NCBI GenBank assembly: GCA_020632955.1
Contig: JACKEO010000017.1
Span: forward strand, 24,108 to 88,107
From: Alphaproteobacteria bacterium
Lineage (GTDB): Bacteria > Myxococcota_A > UBA796 > GCA-2862545
Direction of reading: 5' to 3'
Length of the DNA stretch: 64,000 nucleotides
Shown: piece after piece, positions 1 to 8,375 of the stretch
Layout of the letters: every line of letters starts with the position of its first letter
Position numbering within the stretch: the stretch's first letter is position 1
Program-made: the position numbers and the translations under genes
Notes under the pieces: generated by a model
Databases searched by the model: none
What the model was told of the DNA's origin: nothing
Seen by the model: the letters and a program-made list of their open reading frames with translations, nothing else

Positions 1-2
1 GT

Positions 3-353
3 CGCTGCCTGCCGCTGGAGGGCCCGCTGGAGGTGCGTCGCGTGGCCCAGCACCTCAACCAGATCCTCGACCGCCACGACGAGGACCGGGCGCGGCACAC
101 CACGCCGGCCCACACCGAGCGGCCCGCGCTGCTCGCCCTCCTCGACCGCCAGGACCACGCGATCGTCGTGGTGGGACGGGCCGGCGAGGTGGTGGCGGCG
201 AACACCCGGGCGCACGCCCTGGAGGGCCCCGAGAGCGCCGGCGTGATCGCGGCCGCCGTGGCCGGCGGGAAGGAGGTGCCCGGCTGGCACGTCACCGAGG
301 TGGACCGCGGGTGGCTCGCCGAGCGCGGCGCCGTCGTCGAGGAGGAGGACTAG
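3..353 (+). CDS. C-terminal part of a sensor-like protein (HAMP-like helix plus PAS-like segment), cut by the window edge
   Basis: The reading frame is open from the first bases to a TAG stop and gives 116 residues, so the start lies outside the window. The first ~30 residues (LEVRRVAQHLNQILDRHDED) resemble the second helix of a HAMP linker. Residues ~45-75 read like the core of a small PAS fold (AIVVVGRAGEVVAANTRAHAL: hydrophobic strand, Gly turn, then VxAN and a helix). The end is acidic. This fits the tail of a membrane sensor or regulator, but no output domain is visible and no partner can be named. Its TAG stop is interleaved with the TAG stop of the convergent transglutaminase gene (CTAG at 350-353). 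Confidence 0.55.
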   Translation, partial: RCLPLEGPLEVRRVAQHLNQILDRHDEDRARHTTPAHTERPALLALLDRQDHAIVVVGRAGEVVAANTRAHALEGPESAGVIAAAVAGGKEVPGWHVTEVDRGWLAERGAVVEEED

Positions 354-2236
354 CCCGCCGCCCTCGGCGCACCGCCCGCCGGCGGACGACACAGCAGGCG
401 CGCGAGCCGATCGGCCTCGGCCTGCCGCGCGACCGGGTCCGCCCCGCCGAAGCGCACCTCCACGTGCAGCCAGGCCAGTCGACGCACCGCCACCGCCGCC
501 TCGCCGGGCAGGCGCGCGGCCAGCCAGTCACCTGCATCCAGCGGCCCCAGCTCGGCCGGCGGCACGAGCCCACGACGCGACAGGGCGGTCCGCGCACGCA
601 CCCACGCCCCGGCCACGCCCTGGGGACGTGCACCACGCCACGTCCCCGCGGCGCCCGGGCGCAGGCTGCGGGCCGCGGGGAGCAGCACCACGAGCCCCAG
701 CGCCACCGCGACCCCCACGGCCGCACGCCAGGGGACCCAGGCCGCCACGGCCGACCACAGGCCGCGCTGCGCCTCGCGGTCGAAGCCCACCACGTGACGG
801 TCCCAGGCGCGCTCCAGGCGGGCCAGCACCGGTTCCCTGGACGCCAGCGCGGCCCCCCCCGTGGCAGGACGCGGCAGCGGCGGATCCACGGCCGCCCGCG
901 GGGGGGCGGCGCCCGGCGTGGGATCCACCGCCACCCACCCCTGCCCGTCGAGGTGCACCTCCACCCAGGCGTGGGCGTCCGAGCCGCGGAAGACCCGGGC
1001 CCCGCCCTCCGACACCCCGCCGACGAAGCCCGTGACCACCCGCGCCGGCACCCCGTCCAGGCGGGCGAGCACGGCCAGGGCCGCGGCGAAGAGCTCGCAG
1101 TGGCCGGAGCGATGGTCGAAGAGGAAGGCCGCCAGCGGATCCTCCCCGCCCGGCGGCACCGACCGCGTGTACCGGAAGTCGGCGAGGGCCTCCACCAGCG
1201 CCCGCACCCGGTCCACCGGCGCCGCGGCCGTGCCCGTCCACGCGATCGCCAGCTCGGTGAGCCGGGGATCGAGCCGCGCGGGCAGCGCCAGGGCGCGCTC
1301 GCGCTCGTAGGGACGGAGCCGCGGCGCGCCCAGCGGCCGATCGAGGCGCACCTCGGCCGTGTAGGCCACACGCCCCTCGCGGGGCCCGTGCCACCCCTCC
1401 CCCACGTCCTGGTCGAAGCTGGCGCGGTCGAAGCGCACGATGCCGCCGGGCACCAGCACCACGCCCGCGAGCGAGGCGTGCTCCACTGTGACCGTGCGCC
1501 CCGGACCCGCGCTCCACACGGGCGCCGGACGGAGGGGGGCCGCCGCCGTCCACCGCTGCCCGTCGAAGTCCTCCAGCGCCGCCGCGCGCAGCACGACGGG
1601 CTCGTCGCCGCCGTCGAGGAAGCGCACGCGGGCCACCTCGGCCGGGTCCTCGCGCAGGCGGGAGGGCGTGGCCAGCCTCACCTCGTCCGACAGGCCCACC
1701 AGGCCCTCCGCGGCGGCCAGACGCACGGAGGGACGCCGCGGCAGCACCACGAACAGCAGCACCGCCAGCGGCACCACGACGCCCGCGTAGACCCAGCGCG
1801 CCCGGCCGGCTCCGCCCGCGAGGGCCCGCGGCAGCGCCAGCCCCCACAGCGCCCAGGCGGGCAGGAAGCCCGGGCTGCGCGTCCCGGCCGCGGCGGCCAC
1901 CAGCAGCAGGGTCACGAGCAGGAGCAGCACCCGGTCGGCGCCCGGCCACGGGGGGAGCAGGCGCTGGTGCAGGGTGAGGCCCACCACCCCGAGCCCCACG
2001 GCCACCTCCACGCCCAGCCCGGCCGCGAAGGCGCCCACCACCCCCAGCCCGGTGCAGACCGCCAGGACGTGCCGCACCGCCGCCGGCAGGCGGTCGCGCA
2101 CGGCGGGACCCACGATCGCCACCGGGATGGCCAGCACCGCCAGCACCCCGTCCGGACGCCCCGTCATCGCCAGCGCCGCCAGCCCGGCCACCACGAGCAG
2201 GGTCTCCAGCGCCTCGGTGATCGCGGGCCGCCTCAT
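350..2236 (-). CDS. TgpA-type membrane transglutaminase-like protein
   Basis: 628 residues. The first ~170 residues are a run of hydrophobic helices (DUF3488/TgpA N-terminal type). A periplasmic transglutaminase-like domain follows with a visible catalytic triad: Cys380 in SGHCELFAAALAVLARL, His422 in DAHAWVEV and Asp438 in VDPTPG. A further membrane helix lies near residue ~490-515, and the cytosolic tail resembles DUF4129. This is the normal order for the TgpA family, known from Pseudomonas aeruginosa, where the protein is needed for viability. The ATG start overlaps the TGA of the upstream DUF58 gene (ATGA, 2236-2233), so the two are probably translationally coupled. The substrate cannot be read from sequence; cell-wall or envelope protein processing is the usual guess for this MoxR-DUF58-TgpA set. 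Confidence 0.88.
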   Translation of the reverse strand: MRRPAITEALETLLVVAGLAALAMTGRPDGVLAVLAIPVAIVGPAVRDRLPAAVRHVLAVCTGLGVVGAFAAGLGVEVAVGLGVVGLTLHQRLLPPWPGADRVLLLLVTLLLVAAAAGTRSPGFLPAWALWGLALPRALAGGAGRARWVYAGVVVPLAVLLFVVLPRRPSVRLAAAEGLVGLSDEVRLATPSRLREDPAEVARVRFLDGGDEPVVLRAAALEDFDGQRWTAAAPLRPAPVWSAGPGRTVTVEHASLAGVVLVPGGIVRFDRASFDQDVGEGWHGPREGRVAYTAEVRLDRPLGAPRLRPYERERALALPARLDPRLTELAIAWTGTAAAPVDRVRALVEALADFRYTRSVPPGGEDPLAAFLFDHRSGHCELFAAALAVLARLDGVPARVVTGFVGGVSEGGARVFRGSDAHAWVEVHLDGQGWVAVDPTPGAAPPRAAVDPPLPRPATGGAALASREPVLARLERAWDRHVVGFDREAQRGLWSAVAAWVPWRAAVGVAVALGLVVLLPAARSLRPGAAGTWRGARPQGVAGAWVRARTALSRRGLVPPAELGPLDAGDWLAARLPGEAAVAVRRLAWLHVEVRFGGADPVARQAEADRLARLLCRPPAGGAPRAAG

Positions 2237-3114
2237 GGCGCCGCCTCCCCGATGGCCGCGAGTGCCGTGAGCAGCTCGCGGCGCCAGGCGTCCCCCACGC
2301 GCGGGGGCCAGGTGCTGCGTCCCACGCGCAGGCCCACCGGACGACGGGCGGCCACGGCCGCGAGCACGCTCCCCGTGGCCGCCGAGATCGCGGCCTCCAG
2401 CGCCTCGCCCTCCAGCGGCGGCACCTCCACCCACACCGGCGCCGGCGCGTGGCCCTGCCGCACCACCACCATCGGCGCGCCCACCCGCGCCGACGTGGGC
2501 CAGTGCACGTCCCGCGGGCGGTCGCCCACGCGGTAGGGGCGGAGGTGGTCGAGATCGTCGGGATCCACCGCCCGCTGCGGACGCCCGTGGCGCTCGGGGG
2601 TCTCGGGTGCGGGCGCCGCGGGACGGGGCCAGGCCCACAGGCTGGCCGGCAGGTCCACCTCCGCCCAGACCTCCAGCAGGCCGAAGGGCGCCGTGGTCGA
2701 CAGCCGCACGGCCCCGAGCCGGTGCAGGCCCCGCCGGGCGAAGCGCCAGGTGGCCCCCACCTCCACCACGTCGCCGCGGGCGACCTCGGCCACCATCGCG
2801 TCGCCGCCCCCCCCGGTCTCCTCCAGCCGCAGGTCGAGCAGCGGCCAGACCCCGCTGCGCCGCACGCGCCACCGGCCGTGCGCGGGCTGGCCGGCGTGGA
2901 GCTCCTCCGGCAGCACCCGCTCCACCGCCACGCCGCGCAGGGCCACGATCGCGCCGCCGAGGGCCACGAGCACCAGCGCCAGCAGGCCCGCGGCCACCAG
3001 GTGGAGCAGGTTGTCGCGCGACAGCATCGCCACGCCGATCAGCGCCACCGTGAAGACCCCCACCGCCACGCCGTCGCGCGTGGGGCGCAGGCCCCGGCGG
3101 CGCGACCCGCCCAT
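2233..3114 (-). CDS. DUF58-family membrane protein
   Basis: 293 residues. Two adjacent N-terminal hydrophobic helices (about residues 17-60) are followed by a beta-rich region and a C-terminal part with the family motif around LRPYRVGDRPRDVHWPTSAR, the DUF58 signature (hRxYxxGDxxrxIhWxxSAR). The family is known to sit with MoxR ATPases and has a von Willebrand A-like fold that may form a MIDAS-type site. The ATG at 3114 overlaps the MoxR TGA by one base (TGATG), and the stop overlaps the start of the transglutaminase gene, so the three are one transcription and translation unit. Longer upstream in-frame extensions run through moxR in another frame and are not used. Confidence 0.9.
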   Translation of the reverse strand: MGGSRRRGLRPTRDGVAVGVFTVALIGVAMLSRDNLLHLVAAGLLALVLVALGGAIVALRGVAVERVLPEELHAGQPAHGRWRVRRSGVWPLLDLRLEETGGGGDAMVAEVARGDVVEVGATWRFARRGLHRLGAVRLSTTAPFGLLEVWAEVDLPASLWAWPRPAAPAPETPERHGRPQRAVDPDDLDHLRPYRVGDRPRDVHWPTSARVGAPMVVVRQGHAPAPVWVEVPPLEGEALEAAISAATGSVLAAVAARRPVGLRVGRSTWPPRVGDAWRRELLTALAAIGEAAP

Positions 3115-4034
3115 CAGGTGGGCGGGGCCAGCTCGCGCACGAGCGCGGCGATCACGGCCTCGGCGTCCTCGGCGGCGCCGCGCGGCACCACCCGGTGGGC
3201 GAGCACCGGCACGGCGAGCCTGCGGACGTCGTCGGGCACCACGAACTCCCGGCCGGCGACCAGCGCGCGGGCACGGGCGGCGCGGTGCAGCGCCTGGGCG
3301 CCGCGTGGCGACACGCCACGGAGCAGGCGCGCATCGCGCCGCGTGGCCCACACCAGGTCGAGGAGGTGGGCCTCGACGCTGGCCTCCACGCGCACCTGCT
3401 CCACCGCCTCGCCGGCCGCGAGGATCTCCTCGGGCGTGGCGATGGCGTCGGGGAGCGCGGCCCGGCCGTGGGGCTGGTGGAGGATGGCCTGCTCGTCCTC
3501 GCGCGAGGGGTAGCCGAGCGACAGGCGCAGCAGGAAGCGGTCGAGCTGGCTGTCGGGCAGCGGGTAGGTGCCGTGGACGTCGTACGGGTTCTGGGTGGCC
3601 AGCACCAGGAACGGCCGCGGCAGGCGGTGGGTGACGCCGTCCACGCTCACCGAGCCCTCCGCCATCGCCTCCAGGAGCGCCGCCTGGGTGCGCGGCGTGG
3701 CCCGGTTGAGCTCGTCGGCCAGCACCACGTGCGCGAAGAGCGGCCCGGGCCGGAACACGGGCTCCTGCCCCCCCGGCCCGAGCACGGGCACGCCGGTGAG
3801 GTCGCCGGGCAGCAGGTCGGCGGTGAGCTGGATGCGGTGGAAGCTGCCGCCGGTGGCCCGGGCCAGCGCCGCGGCGAGGGTGGTCTTCCCCACGCCGGGC
3901 ACGTCCTGCAGCAGCACGTGCCCGCCCGCGAGCACCGCCGCGAGCACCAGATCGACCGTCTCCGTGCGTCCGCGCCAGGCCTGCTCGACCGCGGCGCGCA
4001 GGCGCAGGACCAGGTCGGGGACGTGCGCGTTCAC
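3114..4034 (-). CDS. MoxR-family AAA+ ATPase
   Basis: 306 residues, the usual length for MoxR. Walker A is DVPGVGKTT with Lys50, Walker B is VVLADELNR (about 105-113), sensor 1 is LATQNP, and the arginine-finger region PDSQLDRFLLR is typical. The C-terminal AAA lid carries the SPRGAQALHRAARARALVAGR motif. MoxR ATPases act as chaperone-like motors that work with vWA or DUF58 partners, here encoded immediately downstream. The start is GTG at 4034; its GTG overlaps the TGA of the upstream lipoprotein gene (GTGA, 4034-4031). The family call is secure; the target complex is unknown. Confidence 0.95.
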   Translation of the reverse strand: MNAHVPDLVLRLRAAVEQAWRGRTETVDLVLAAVLAGGHVLLQDVPGVGKTTLAAALARATGGSFHRIQLTADLLPGDLTGVPVLGPGGQEPVFRPGPLFAHVVLADELNRATPRTQAALLEAMAEGSVSVDGVTHRLPRPFLVLATQNPYDVHGTYPLPDSQLDRFLLRLSLGYPSREDEQAILHQPHGRAALPDAIATPEEILAAGEAVEQVRVEASVEAHLLDLVWATRRDARLLRGVSPRGAQALHRAARARALVAGREFVVPDDVRRLAVPVLAHRVVPRGAAEDAEAVIAALVRELAPPT

Positions 4035-4498
4035 CGGACCTCGCCCACCCAGGCGCCCTCGACGTCGACCTCCACCTGGCAGCCGGCGGGCACGGTGGGG
4101 CTGCTGGACTCCACCACCTCGACCACCTCGGCGCCCACCCAGCCCTCGCCGGCGGCGCAGCCGTCGCCCGCGGTGACCGTGGCCTCGCCGGTGAGCCGCC
4201 AGGTGATCGAGCCCACGTCACGGGCCTCGGTGATCTCCCGGGAGGCGTAGGTGAGCGTGCAGGACCGCAGCGTGCCCGTGGCGAAGGCCGAGGCCTCGCC
4301 TGCCACCCACAGCTCCACCTCGGCCCCGTCGGCGACGAGCCGGTAGGTGACGAGGCCGTCGTCCCCGCGACGGAGCCCGCCGCAGGCATCGGCCCGCGCC
4401 GCCGCCGCCAGCTCGTAGTAGTGACCCGGCTCGGACGGGCCGCAGGCCGTGCCGACGAGGGCGAGGGCGCAGGCCGACAGCGCGCGTGTGCAGCTCAT
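4031..4498 (-). CDS. Small predicted lipoprotein heading the moxR operon
   Basis: 155 residues from the ATG at 4498, preceded by a strong Shine-Dalgarno (GAGGGAGG, spacer of two bases to cc). A longer in-frame extension to 4579 exists but would bury the signal peptide. The N-terminus has a basic start, a hydrophobic core and VGTAC, an imperfect lipobox (no Leu at -3). The mature part has five further Cys residues and no family I recognise; its strands (LVTYRLVADGAEVELWV) suggest a beta-rich fold. It overlaps moxR by 4 nt, so it is the first gene of the MoxR-DUF58-TgpA unit and may be its envelope-facing partner. That role is inferred only from position. Confidence 0.75.
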   Translation of the reverse strand: MSCTRALSACALALVGTACGPSEPGHYYELAAAARADACGGLRRGDDGLVTYRLVADGAEVELWVAGEASAFATGTLRSCTLTYASREITEARDVGSITWRLTGEATVTAGDGCAAGEGWVGAEVVEVVESSSPTVPAGCQVEVDVEGAWVGEVR

Positions 4499-4706
4499 GG
4501 CCTCCCTCGGATCGCGGCCTGCCATCGTGGCCCTCGCGGCCCCGTGGGGACGCACCGCGCAGAGCGGTTGCGGGCGCATTGCGCCGCCGTGGACCCGTCC
4601 TTATACCCGGGGTCCTTTCCCGCGCCAGACGCCGGCCAGGCCCACCACGGTCCCGTCCCGCCGTCCCCGCCCGGCTCCCCCGTCGGCGCACCCAGCTGGA
4701 GACTCC

Positions 4707-7265
4707 GTGTCGAACCCCGAGGATCGTCCCCTCTACGTCGCCCGTCCCGCCGACCTCGCCGCGCTGCGCGCCCACTGGCAGGCCGCGAAGGAAGGCTCGC
4801 CCCGCGTGGTGCGTCTGGTGGCGCCCTTCGGCGGCGGCCGCCGCGCGCTCACCGGTCAGCTCCTCCGCGAGCTCCACACCGCCACCGACGACGCCATCCT
4901 GTGGCGCGTGGGCTGCGTCGACCACGAGACGGGCCTGCCCTGGCTGTTGCGCGCCTACGGTGCCCTCGTCGGCCAGATCGCCAGCGACGTGCTGCTCCGC
5001 GGCAAGGTGGAGATGGTGCTCAACGGCCAGCTCCCCAAGGAGACGAAGCGGGTGCAGGGCTGGTTCCAGGCCTTCGTGCAGGCGCTGCGCGAGGCCAAGC
5101 CCGACGCCAGCGGCCAGATCCAGCTCCGCGTCGCCCAGGACAACCCGCTGGTGGGCCTCCTCGAGGTGGTGCGCGCCGTGTGCAGCCGCATCCCCGTGGT
5201 GCTCGAGCTCCAGCAGCCCCACCTCGTGCACAGCGTGCTCCTCGCCCAGCTCCTCGAGGGCCTGATGGAGGAGACGAAGGACGGCGGTCGCCTGCTGGTG
5301 ATCCTCCACGACGAGCCCGAGGGCGAGCTGCGCAGCAGCACCCACCCCGCCCCGCTCCTCGACCTGTTCGAGCGCCGCGCCGACCGCGTGACCGTGCAGG
5401 CCATCGCCCCCTGGGGCGGCGAGGAGACGGCCGCCTACCTGCAGAGCCGCGGCCTCGAGGGCAACGCCGAGCGCATCGCCGCCATCGCCGGCGGTCGGCC
5501 CGGCTTCATCGCCGAGCTCACCGACATCCTCTCGGCCCGCGGCCAGCTCGCCGACGCCCTCGAGGGCGTCACCTTCGGCAGCCTCACCCCGATGGAGGTC
5601 GACGAGGAGGAGCTCGACGTGCCCGACGCCCCCGCGGCCGAGGGGCAGCGCAAGCACGCCGGCCCCGACGACGCCGGCCAGGTGGCCTTCTTCGCGGCCC
5701 TGCTGGGCCAGGCCTTCCCCTCGGCCCTCGTGGCCGAGCTGGGCGGCTACGACAAGGAGAGCATCGACGACCTCTGCGACGCCATGGACGAGCTCTTCGA
5801 GGAGGTCCAGTTCAACGAGCAGATGGGCACCTGGGTCTACCGCTTCGCCCACGGCGCCTGGCGTGAGGGCGTGCTGGAGCGCAACGACACCGACGACGGC
5901 CACCAGCTCGCCCGCCGCGTGGGCGTCTTCATGGAGCGCTTCCTGGCCCCCCGCGGGCTGGCCTTCGTGAGCCGCACCTGCCGGCTCTACGGCGAGCACG
6001 GCGCGCCGCAGCGGGCGCAGGCCATGCGCCAGGTGGCCCTCACCTCCGACGATCCCAACGCCTGGAGCCTGGCGTGGGAGACCCTGCGCTACCTCGACGA
6101 GGTGCCCTGGCCCGACGCCCTGCGGCGCAGCGTGGCCACCACCCTGCTCGAGCACCTCGCCGCCAGCGGTCCCCTGCAGGCCGCCGACCGCGTGCACGGC
6201 GAGACCACGAAGTGGGCCACCGAGCAGGGCGACGAGGGCCTGCAGGCCTGGCTGCTGCTCAACGGCTCGAAGCTCGACCTGCGGCGGCAGGACGTCTACC
6301 GCGCCCGGGATCGCGCCCGCGACGCGCTGGCCCGGTTCGAGAAGCTGGAGGACCGCCTCCACGTGGCCGAGGCGCAGATCCAGCTCGCCGGCGTCGAGCT
6401 CGCCGACGGCAAGCCCGAGGCCGCCCTGGAGGCCGCCGAGGGTGCGCTGAAGGCGTCGATGACCGACGGGGCCGACGGCCAGAAGGTGGTGCCGCCCAAC
6501 GTGGCCGGCCAGGTCGAGATGATCCGCGGCGTGGTCCAGCGGCGCGCGGGCAAGCCCGCCGAGGCCGTGGAGCACTTCAAGCGGGCCAACGAGATCGCCG
6601 GCACCACCGGCCAGGGCCCCCTCGCGGTCGACGCCGGCGTGGCCATGGGCGAGGCCCTGCTGGCCAGCCGCCAGATCGACCCCGCCCGCGAGATCCTCGG
6701 TCGCGTGGCCATGGCGGCCCGGCAGATCGGCCAGCTCGCCCGCGAGCGCGCCGCCAGCGAGCTGCTCGCCCAGGCCGAGGGCGCCCGCCACAACTTCCAG
6801 GGCGCGCTCCAGCTCGCCCAGCGCTGCCTGGCCATCAGCCGCCAGCTCGAGCTGCGGCAGGCCATCCCGGTCGACCTCTACCACGTGGGCTTCTTCCTCC
6901 TCACCCAGAACAAGGGCAAGGAGGCGCTGGAGCAGTTCACCCAGGTGGAGCAGGCCCTCGGCGCCAGCGCGGCCCAGCACCCGCTCTACCGGGACCTGGC
7001 CTACCACGCCGGCGTGGCCGCCCTGCAGTCGCAGGCCTTCGACCGCGCCGAGACCTGGCTGCAGCGGGCACGTCCGCTGCTCGAGCAGGTGGGCGACACC
7101 CGCAAGCTGGTGGGCACGCTCGACCAGCTCGCCGCCCTGCGGCAGCGCGCGGGCAAGGCCGACGAGGCCAAGGCCCTGCTCGCCGAGGCCGTCGGCCACG
7201 CCGACAAGGCCCAGCTCAAGGACGAGAAGAAGGCCCTCCAGAAGCGCCTGGAGAGCCTCGCGTAG
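4707..7265 (+). CDS. STAND/AAA-like protein with degenerate P-loop and C-terminal TPR repeats
   Basis: 852 residues from a GTG at 4707 with GGAG five bases upstream; an in-frame ORF extends further back but has no better start. Residues ~1-400 look like an AAA/STAND ATPase module: a beta strand leads into APFGGGRRALTGQ at the P-loop position (about 39-51), and a strand near VLELQQPHLVH to LLVILHDEPE sits where Walker B would be. The P-loop lacks the Lys-Ser/Thr pair, so nucleotide hydrolysis is doubtful. The C-terminal half is TPR-like helix pairs rich in Ala, Leu, Tyr and Gln (for example KEALEQFTQVEQALG and DRAETWLQRARPLLEQ). No signal peptide is seen, so it is cytosolic. It is probably a scaffold or signalling adaptor; the partner is unknown. 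Confidence 0.75.
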   Translation: MSNPEDRPLYVARPADLAALRAHWQAAKEGSPRVVRLVAPFGGGRRALTGQLLRELHTATDDAILWRVGCVDHETGLPWLLRAYGALVGQIASDVLLRGKVEMVLNGQLPKETKRVQGWFQAFVQALREAKPDASGQIQLRVAQDNPLVGLLEVVRAVCSRIPVVLELQQPHLVHSVLLAQLLEGLMEETKDGGRLLVILHDEPEGELRSSTHPAPLLDLFERRADRVTVQAIAPWGGEETAAYLQSRGLEGNAERIAAIAGGRPGFIAELTDILSARGQLADALEGVTFGSLTPMEVDEEELDVPDAPAAEGQRKHAGPDDAGQVAFFAALLGQAFPSALVAELGGYDKESIDDLCDAMDELFEEVQFNEQMGTWVYRFAHGAWREGVLERNDTDDGHQLARRVGVFMERFLAPRGLAFVSRTCRLYGEHGAPQRAQAMRQVALTSDDPNAWSLAWETLRYLDEVPWPDALRRSVATTLLEHLAASGPLQAADRVHGETTKWATEQGDEGLQAWLLLNGSKLDLRRQDVYRARDRARDALARFEKLEDRLHVAEAQIQLAGVELADGKPEAALEAAEGALKASMTDGADGQKVVPPNVAGQVEMIRGVVQRRAGKPAEAVEHFKRANEIAGTTGQGPLAVDAGVAMGEALLASRQIDPAREILGRVAMAARQIGQLARERAASELLAQAEGARHNFQGALQLAQRCLAISRQLELRQAIPVDLYHVGFFLLTQNKGKEALEQFTQVEQALGASAAQHPLYRDLAYHAGVAALQSQAFDRAETWLQRARPLLEQVGDTRKLVGTLDQLAALRQRAGKADEAKALLAEAVGHADKAQLKDEKKALQKRLESLA

Positions 7266-7272
7266 CGGCAGT

Positions 7273-7336
7273 GGAGGCGTCCACGCGGGCGCCTCCTCTC
7301 CTCCCGACGCGTGACCGCCGCGGCCCGTGCCGCGGC
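7273..7336. terminator. Two hairpins between convergent genes
   Basis: A perfect 7-bp stem GGAGGCG/CGCCTCC (7273-7279 with 7290-7296) and a second hairpin of two GCCGCGGC copies around a CCGT loop (7317-7324 with 7329-7336) lie between the TPR gene and the thioredoxin gene, whose 3' ends face each other. There is no long T run on either strand, as is common at this GC content. A bidirectional terminator is the likely role. Confidence 0.5.
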
Positions 7337-7354
7337 CTCACGCCGAGACCGGGC

Positions 7355-8266
7355 CTACTTGAGGATCGGGCAGAAGCCGGCCTCGTCGAGCGAGGTGCGC
7401 GCCTCGATGCAGGCCAGCGGGGAGGCCTCGTCGACCGCCTCGTTGCAGGCCTTCTTGAGGGCCTTGTCGCCCACGTCGCTGCAGCAGCTCTCGAGGTCGC
7501 CGCACGCGGAGTCGACCACGGCGGTCATCGCCGCCTGCATGCCCGGATCGCTCAGGGTGCCGTACTCCACCACCTTCATGTTCTCGTTGAGGATCACGAA
7601 GGAGGGCCAGGCGCCGGTGGACGCGACCACGTAGTCGAGCAGCTGGGCCTCGGTGTCGCCGAGCACCATCACGCCGCGGGCGGGGAAGTCGCGCTCCCAG
7701 GTGCGCGCGATGCGGGGCTTGGGGGCCTCGCCGTCGACGTCCTCGGACAGCACCGTGACCCAGCTGATCAGGCCGGCACGGATCATGCCGACGATGGGCT
7801 GGAAGAGCGGGTCGGTGGTGTCCTTGTCGCCGAGGATGGTGGAGATCTGCTTGCAGGGCCCGCACCACTCGGCCGAGACGTCGACGATGATCTTCCGGCC
7901 GTGGCCGGAGAGATCGTAGAGGTCGACCTCCTCGCCGTGCTGATCCTTCTCGATCAGCCGCGGGAAGCGCTTGCCGGTGTCGATCTCCTTGCCCGTCTTG
8001 CCCGACGCCACCACGGCGTCCTTGAAGGCCACCGTCTGGCGGGGCCAGCCGCCCTCGTAGCGGCCGGACGCCTTGTCGAGGGGATCGGTGCCGAAGTCGA
8101 CCTCCTGCCCGTCGGTGAGGCCGTCGCCATCGGAGTCGTCGATCTTGGGATCGGTGCCGACCTCGAGCTCGCGCTCGTAGACGAGGCCGTCGCCGTCCTC
8201 GTCACTCTGGGGATCGATGCACCCCGCCCCCGCCGCCAGGACCACGAACCACGCTGCGTGCCGCAT
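7355..8266 (-). CDS. Thioredoxin-fold lipoprotein with calcium-type Asp repeats
   Basis: 303 residues. A lipoprotein signal ends in AGAGC (Cys16). Two thrombospondin type-3-like repeats (DEDGDGL and DSDGDGLTDGQE, residues ~22-60) follow, of the kind that bind calcium and act as surface linkers. The thioredoxin/TlpA domain has WCGPC at 134-138 (Cys135, Cys138) and a later cis-Pro-like TGAWPSFVIL. The C-terminal tail carries more Cys (ACGDLESCCS). A periplasmic or surface disulfide oxidoreductase attached to the envelope is the natural reading. The ATG at 8266 follows GGAGGGTGTCTC and a -10-like TAAGGT. Confidence 0.85.
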   Translation of the reverse strand: MRHAAWFVVLAAGAGCIDPQSDEDGDGLVYERELEVGTDPKIDDSDGDGLTDGQEVDFGTDPLDKASGRYEGGWPRQTVAFKDAVVASGKTGKEIDTGKRFPRLIEKDQHGEEVDLYDLSGHGRKIIVDVSAEWCGPCKQISTILGDKDTTDPLFQPIVGMIRAGLISWVTVLSEDVDGEAPKPRIARTWERDFPARGVMVLGDTEAQLLDYVVASTGAWPSFVILNENMKVVEYGTLSDPGMQAAMTAVVDSACGDLESCCSDVGDKALKKACNEAVDEASPLACIEARTSLDEAGFCPILK

Positions 8267-8311
8267 GAGACACCCTCCGGACCCCGGGGCAGCCCACCCC
8301 AGCGACCGCGC

Positions 8312-8317
8312 ACCTTA
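8312..8317 (-). promoter_or_regulatory. Candidate -10 element of the thioredoxin lipoprotein gene
   Basis: TAAGGT on the minus strand, 45 nt before the ATG at 8266, in sequence otherwise nearly free of TA steps. No -35 hexamer is recognisable. Confidence 0.4.
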
Positions 8318-8375
8318 TCACGGGAACGCCCCTCGCTACGCAGCGAGATGTCGCGGATCGCGCGGGATGTGAGGT

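Noticed and set aside
2233..4389. 718-residue minus-strand frame across DUF58 and moxR
   Set aside because: The part upstream of 3114 is an out-of-frame reading of moxR; the DUF58 gene starts at 3114 with overlapping stop and start.
4218..7199. A 993-residue minus-strand frame opposite the TPR gene
   Set aside because: It is antisense to a well-coded gene, is rich in Leu/Gly/His from inverted GC codons, and has no start with a Shine-Dalgarno or known domain.
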